DNA from: a virus
DNA length: 64,000 nucleotides
Direction: 5' to 3' (one strand)
IMG/VR virus record: IMGVR_UViG_3300025770_000004
Span: 124,001-188,000 of that record
Numbering within the stretch: the first letter of the stretch is position 1; every line of letters starts with the position of its first letter. Both the position numbers and the translations under genes were made by a program. Under the pieces are notes generated by a model that saw nothing but the letters and a program-made list of their open reading frames with translations, did not search any database and had not been told where the DNA came from. This document shows, one piece after another, positions 61,844 to 64,000 of this stretch.

Positions 61844-61851
61844 CAAATATA
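61844..61851 (-). promoter_or_regulatory. Bacteroidota-type -7 promoter element TATATTTG
   Basis: Minus-strand TATATTTG before the gene starting at 61823. No TTG at the best -33 spacing. Confidence 0.45.
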
Positions 61852-61896
61852 GTAAAAAATTTATAATATTTTATTATCAAAAATTATATATAAGTC

Positions 61897-62262
61897 ATGT
61901 CTAAGTTTATAATAACAAAACAATCAACAATCCCACAATATGACTATGATATTCAAAATTGTAATGTACCATCATATTCTAAACTTTTGAATATAAATAT
62001 AGTTGGGAACGAAATGAATATAATATTTGAATCACCAACAGTTGGAACAAACAATGATACAAAGGTTTTTTCATTTAAAGTTATCACTGGGTTATATCAA
62101 AATAATACTTTTATTGATAATAGATTTATTTATCATGACACGATTAGAGTACAAGAATCTGACTTTATCGAATATTATCATATATTTTATGATGAAATCA
62201 AATCACCTGATGAATTACGTGATGATAAACTACAAGAGATTATAAGCGATGAAGATTTCTAA
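61897..62262 (+). CDS. Hypothetical protein
   Basis: A 121-residue protein, likely beta-rich then helical and acidic (FIEYYHIFYDEIKSPDELRD). Divergent from the previous gene, convergent with the next. No family recognised. Confidence 0.62.
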   Translation: MSKFIITKQSTIPQYDYDIQNCNVPSYSKLLNINIVGNEMNIIFESPTVGTNNDTKVFSFKVITGLYQNNTFIDNRFIYHDTIRVQESDFIEYYHIFYDEIKSPDELRDDKLQEIISDEDF

Positions 62263-62271
62263 GATTTTAAA

Positions 62272-62754
62272 TTATTTTTCTTTATCTAAAAAATATAAAT
62301 CACCAATAGTTAATTCATACCCAAATGAATTAAAGAATTTGACTAAGTGATTTAATGATTCGTCTGTAAATCCAAAAGAATTATCACTATCATACTTAGA
62401 ACCTTTCCCATCATATAAAATAATATTTACTTTATTAGGCTTTTCGATTATGAATTCAGAACACATTCTATTACCATAAGTAATATCAACATTCAACCTC
62501 AAAGTATCTGGATTTGCCTCGAATCCATCATTATCTTTAACAAGATGTATATCAAACATTAAAAAAAAAGGTTCTCCTTTTATACGTTGTATATATGAAA
62601 TTCTAATCAACTCACCGGTCATTGTCATTTGATTTGATTTCAAATTGAATAAACCATTTGATGTAATAATCTGTATTTTTTTTGGTAGAAGTTTTTTCCA
62701 ATTATCATCAAAGATAGATATATTGTGTTCAAAGAATTTTTTTAAGAATTTCAT
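62272..62754 (-). CDS. Tagged hypothetical protein
   Basis: A 160-residue protein starting MKFLKKFFEHNISIFDD, a variant tag in which F-F-E is followed by His. The body is strand-rich (GELIRISYIQRIKGEPFFLMF). It directly follows another tagged gene (zero gap). Confidence 0.6.
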   Translation of the reverse strand: MKFLKKFFEHNISIFDDNWKKLLPKKIQIITSNGLFNLKSNQMTMTGELIRISYIQRIKGEPFFLMFDIHLVKDNDGFEANPDTLRLNVDITYGNRMCSEFIIEKPNKVNIILYDGKGSKYDSDNSFGFTDESLNHLVKFFNSFGYELTIGDLYFLDKEK

Positions 62755-63132
62755 TTACTTTTTAAGGTTTTCTTTGTGTTCCTTAATATTATATTCATAA
62801 GTACTTGTGGTGAATATAGAATACATCAATTTAGACATTTCATCTAATATTGCGTCAATCTTCTTTTCATCATAAAGGTGAAAGTCTAAACTAATATTAC
62901 CATCAACTTCTAATTCTTTAACATCACCATCAGGTGATTCTATTTCTATTTCACCAAATTCTTTACCTATATTAATAGATGATACTTTCACACCTAATCT
63001 TTCTGCAATTGCTGATATATCATCCTCTGTTATTTCACCTTTATAATAAAATGAAATAGTGAATCCCAAGTCTGGTTCTGAATATCTAAATCCCACTGTT
63101 CTATATTCATTAATATGTTTAATATGTTTCAT
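62755..63132 (-). CDS. Tagged hypothetical protein
   Basis: A 125-residue protein starting MKHIKHINEYRTVGFRY with an I-N-E|Y site. The body is alternating strand and helix (LGFTISFYYKGEITEDDISAI) and not recognised. A TTTAATATATAA box lies just before its ATG. Confidence 0.62.
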   Translation of the reverse strand: MKHIKHINEYRTVGFRYSEPDLGFTISFYYKGEITEDDISAIAERLGVKVSSINIGKEFGEIEIESPDGDVKELEVDGNISLDFHLYDEKKIDAILDEMSKLMYSIFTTSTYEYNIKEHKENLKK

Positions 63133-63135
63133 ACA

Positions 63136-63147
63136 TTATATATTAAA
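63136..63147 (-). promoter_or_regulatory. Late-promoter-like box TTTAATATATAA
   Basis: Minus-strand TTTAATATATAA 3 nt before the ATG at 63132, in a 90-nt divergent gap with a second box on the plus strand. Confidence 0.45.
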
Positions 63148-63179
63148 TACTGGTATGTAAAAAATTACAAAAAGCGGTG

Positions 63180-63190
63180 TTTAATATATA
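63180..63190 (+). promoter_or_regulatory. Late-promoter-like box TTTAATATATA
   Basis: TTTAATATATA, 31 nt before the ATG at 63222. Confidence 0.5.
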
Positions 63191-63221
63191 ATATATACAA
63201 TAAGAAAAAATATTAATAATT

Positions 63222-63770
63222 ATGAAATATATTAAAGCATTTGAAAGTTTTAAAATTAACGAAAATGATTCATCCGTTGCTGATATAAAGAAGCAAGTTG
63301 GTGAAACTGTTACAAGCAAGTTAGATAAATTATCTGATGATGAAAAAGAAAAAGTTAAAAAAGAGTTATCTGATTTAGCTAATAAACTTGGTTTATCACT
63401 AGAAGATATGACAGATACTAATAAAGTAGGAGAAGCTCTTGCTAAACAAGCAGCAGAAGCTGATGAACTTGGTGAAGTTAGTGAATCTCTTAACGAAGGT
63501 TTAAGTGATTGGTGGGGAAGAGTTAAACAAACCTTTTTCAAGTGGTTAACAAGATTAGGAGTTATGGGTATGATAGGTGGTATAACATCTGTTTGTATTG
63601 GTGCACACGCACTTGAAACAGCAACTAACTTAGCTGATTTCGTACCAAATTCAGTTGTTGAACCTAACACTGCTATTATAATGGGTGGTATTGCAGTAGT
63701 AATCTCTTTAACAGCAACACTAATTGGGTTGAATAATGTTGAAACGGATAGAGCAGGTAATTTTAAGTAA
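63222..63770 (+). CDS. Tagged membrane protein with internal cleavage-type site
   Basis: A 182-residue protein. Tag: MKYIKAFESFKINENDSS (A-F-E|S and I-N-E|N). A helical, Lys/Glu/Asp-rich stretch follows to residue ~85, then EVSESLNE|G (86-93), an internal site like those of three other tagged proteins. The C-terminal half has two likely membrane helices (~108-130 LGVMGMIGGITSVCIGAHAL; ~149-170 TAIIMGGIAVVISLTATLIGL). If cut inside the head, a two-helix membrane peptide would be freed, suited to inserting in the host membrane at DNA entry. That role is speculation. Confidence 0.7.
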   Translation: MKYIKAFESFKINENDSSVADIKKQVGETVTSKLDKLSDDEKEKVKKELSDLANKLGLSLEDMTDTNKVGEALAKQAAEADELGEVSESLNEGLSDWWGRVKQTFFKWLTRLGVMGMIGGITSVCIGAHALETATNLADFVPNSVVEPNTAIIMGGIAVVISLTATLIGLNNVETDRAGNFK

Positions 63771-63791
63771 AAAACAAATAATATATAAAAT

Positions 63792-63825
63792 AAAAAAGAG
63801 TCGAATTAAACCTCGACTCTTTTTT
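63792..63825. terminator. Bidirectional terminator
   Basis: Inverted repeat GAGTCGA-(8 nt)-TCGACTC (63798-63819) with A-run and T-run flanks, between convergent genes. Confidence 0.87.
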
Positions 63826-63840
63826 ATTTTATATATATTT

Positions 63841-64000
63841 TTAATCAACTAAATCTCCTGTGAATACTATTTCTTCTCCGCCGATTTCTTCAAGTTTAGT
63901 ATAGTCAAACTCTGGTAAATATTCTATTAAGTCGTTTCTATCACAATCTGAACTGTGTTCTCCACCATACTCAACACCCAAAGTCATTCCATCCCAATTG
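63841..64000 (-). CDS. Hypothetical protein, 5' end outside window
   Basis: The last 52 codons of a minus-strand gene (stop TAA at 63843-63841). The visible part is acidic (EYGGEHSSDCDRNDLIEYLPE; LEEIGGEEIVFTGDLVD). It ends at the bidirectional terminator. Too little is seen to assign a function. Confidence 0.6.
   Translation of the reverse strand, partial: NWDGMTLGVEYGGEHSSDCDRNDLIEYLPEFDYTKLEEIGGEEIVFTGDLVD

Noticed and set aside
63143-63670. Minus-strand frame of 175 codons, Ser/Leu-rich.
   Set aside because: Antisense to the tagged membrane protein at 63222; composition is that of a reverse-complement shadow.

Overview
The window is a piece of a large, AT-rich, tailed-phage genome (a T4-like, probably jumbo myovirus). 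The phage signs are a gp32-type single-strand DNA-binding protein, a T4 RnlA-type RNA ligase, a polynucleotide-kinase-like enzyme, endolysins, tail and neck-like structural genes, dense overlapping gene blocks (ATGA, TAATG), and many proteins sharing a short N-terminal tag that resembles the T4 capsid-targeting sequence. The host is probably a Bacteroidota (Flavobacteria-like) bacterium: several intergenic sites carry the TAnnTTTG promoter element of that phylum, ribosome-binding sites are not of the Shine-Dalgarno type, and the two tRNA-like genes resemble Bacteroidota tRNA-Glu. Gene functions below are read from protein motifs only; no database search was possible.

Layout. 0-5.7 kb: a partial UV-damage endonuclease, two tandem peptidoglycan amidases and two tagged proteins. 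5.8-11 kb (minus): DnaK, an RNA ligase, a free-standing lipoyl-domain protein and adenylate kinase. 12-17 kb (plus): GrpE, DnaJ, unknowns and a neck-like protein. 17-22.7 kb: a GMP reductase/IMPDH-like enzyme, ribonucleotide reductase beta subunit and a run of four tagged proteins. 22.7-26.5 kb: three large tagged proteins, including a 2H-phosphoesterase/DnaQ fusion. 26.6-31.7 kb: gp32-like protein and virion structural genes. 31.7-32.3 kb: a SpoT/MESH1-like HD hydrolase. 32.3-50.6 kb (minus): a nearly uninterrupted block of about 20 genes for nucleotide-sugar synthesis, sugar methylation and glycosyl transfer. 50.6-53.8 kb: a ClpC-like unfoldase and a possible peptidyl-tRNA hydrolase. 53.8-55.4 kb: a 1.6 kb stretch without protein genes that holds two tRNA-Glu-like genes flanking about 930 nt of strongly structured sequence behind three promoter repeats. 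55.4-64 kb: more tagged proteins, a P-loop kinase, a ParB-like protein and a cREC-domain protein.

How the parts may work together. Eighteen proteins begin with a variant of MKxLKKFxxF(I/L)xES. The tag ends at an (I/L/F)-x-E|S site like that cut by T4 prohead protease, so they are candidates for proteins packed into the head and delivered with the DNA; they include the RNA ligase and the 2H/DnaQ fusion. Four also carry a second internal site of the same kind. The chaperone set (DnaK, DnaJ, GrpE, ClpC), nucleotide enzymes (NrdB, Adk, GuaC-like) and the ppGpp-hydrolase-like enzyme would adjust host physiology, and the sugar cluster could build an unusual glycan on virion or host surface. The strongest candidate for an undescribed system is the large structured RNA with its two aberrant tRNAs, similar in size and setting to the GOLLD and ROOL giant phage RNAs.
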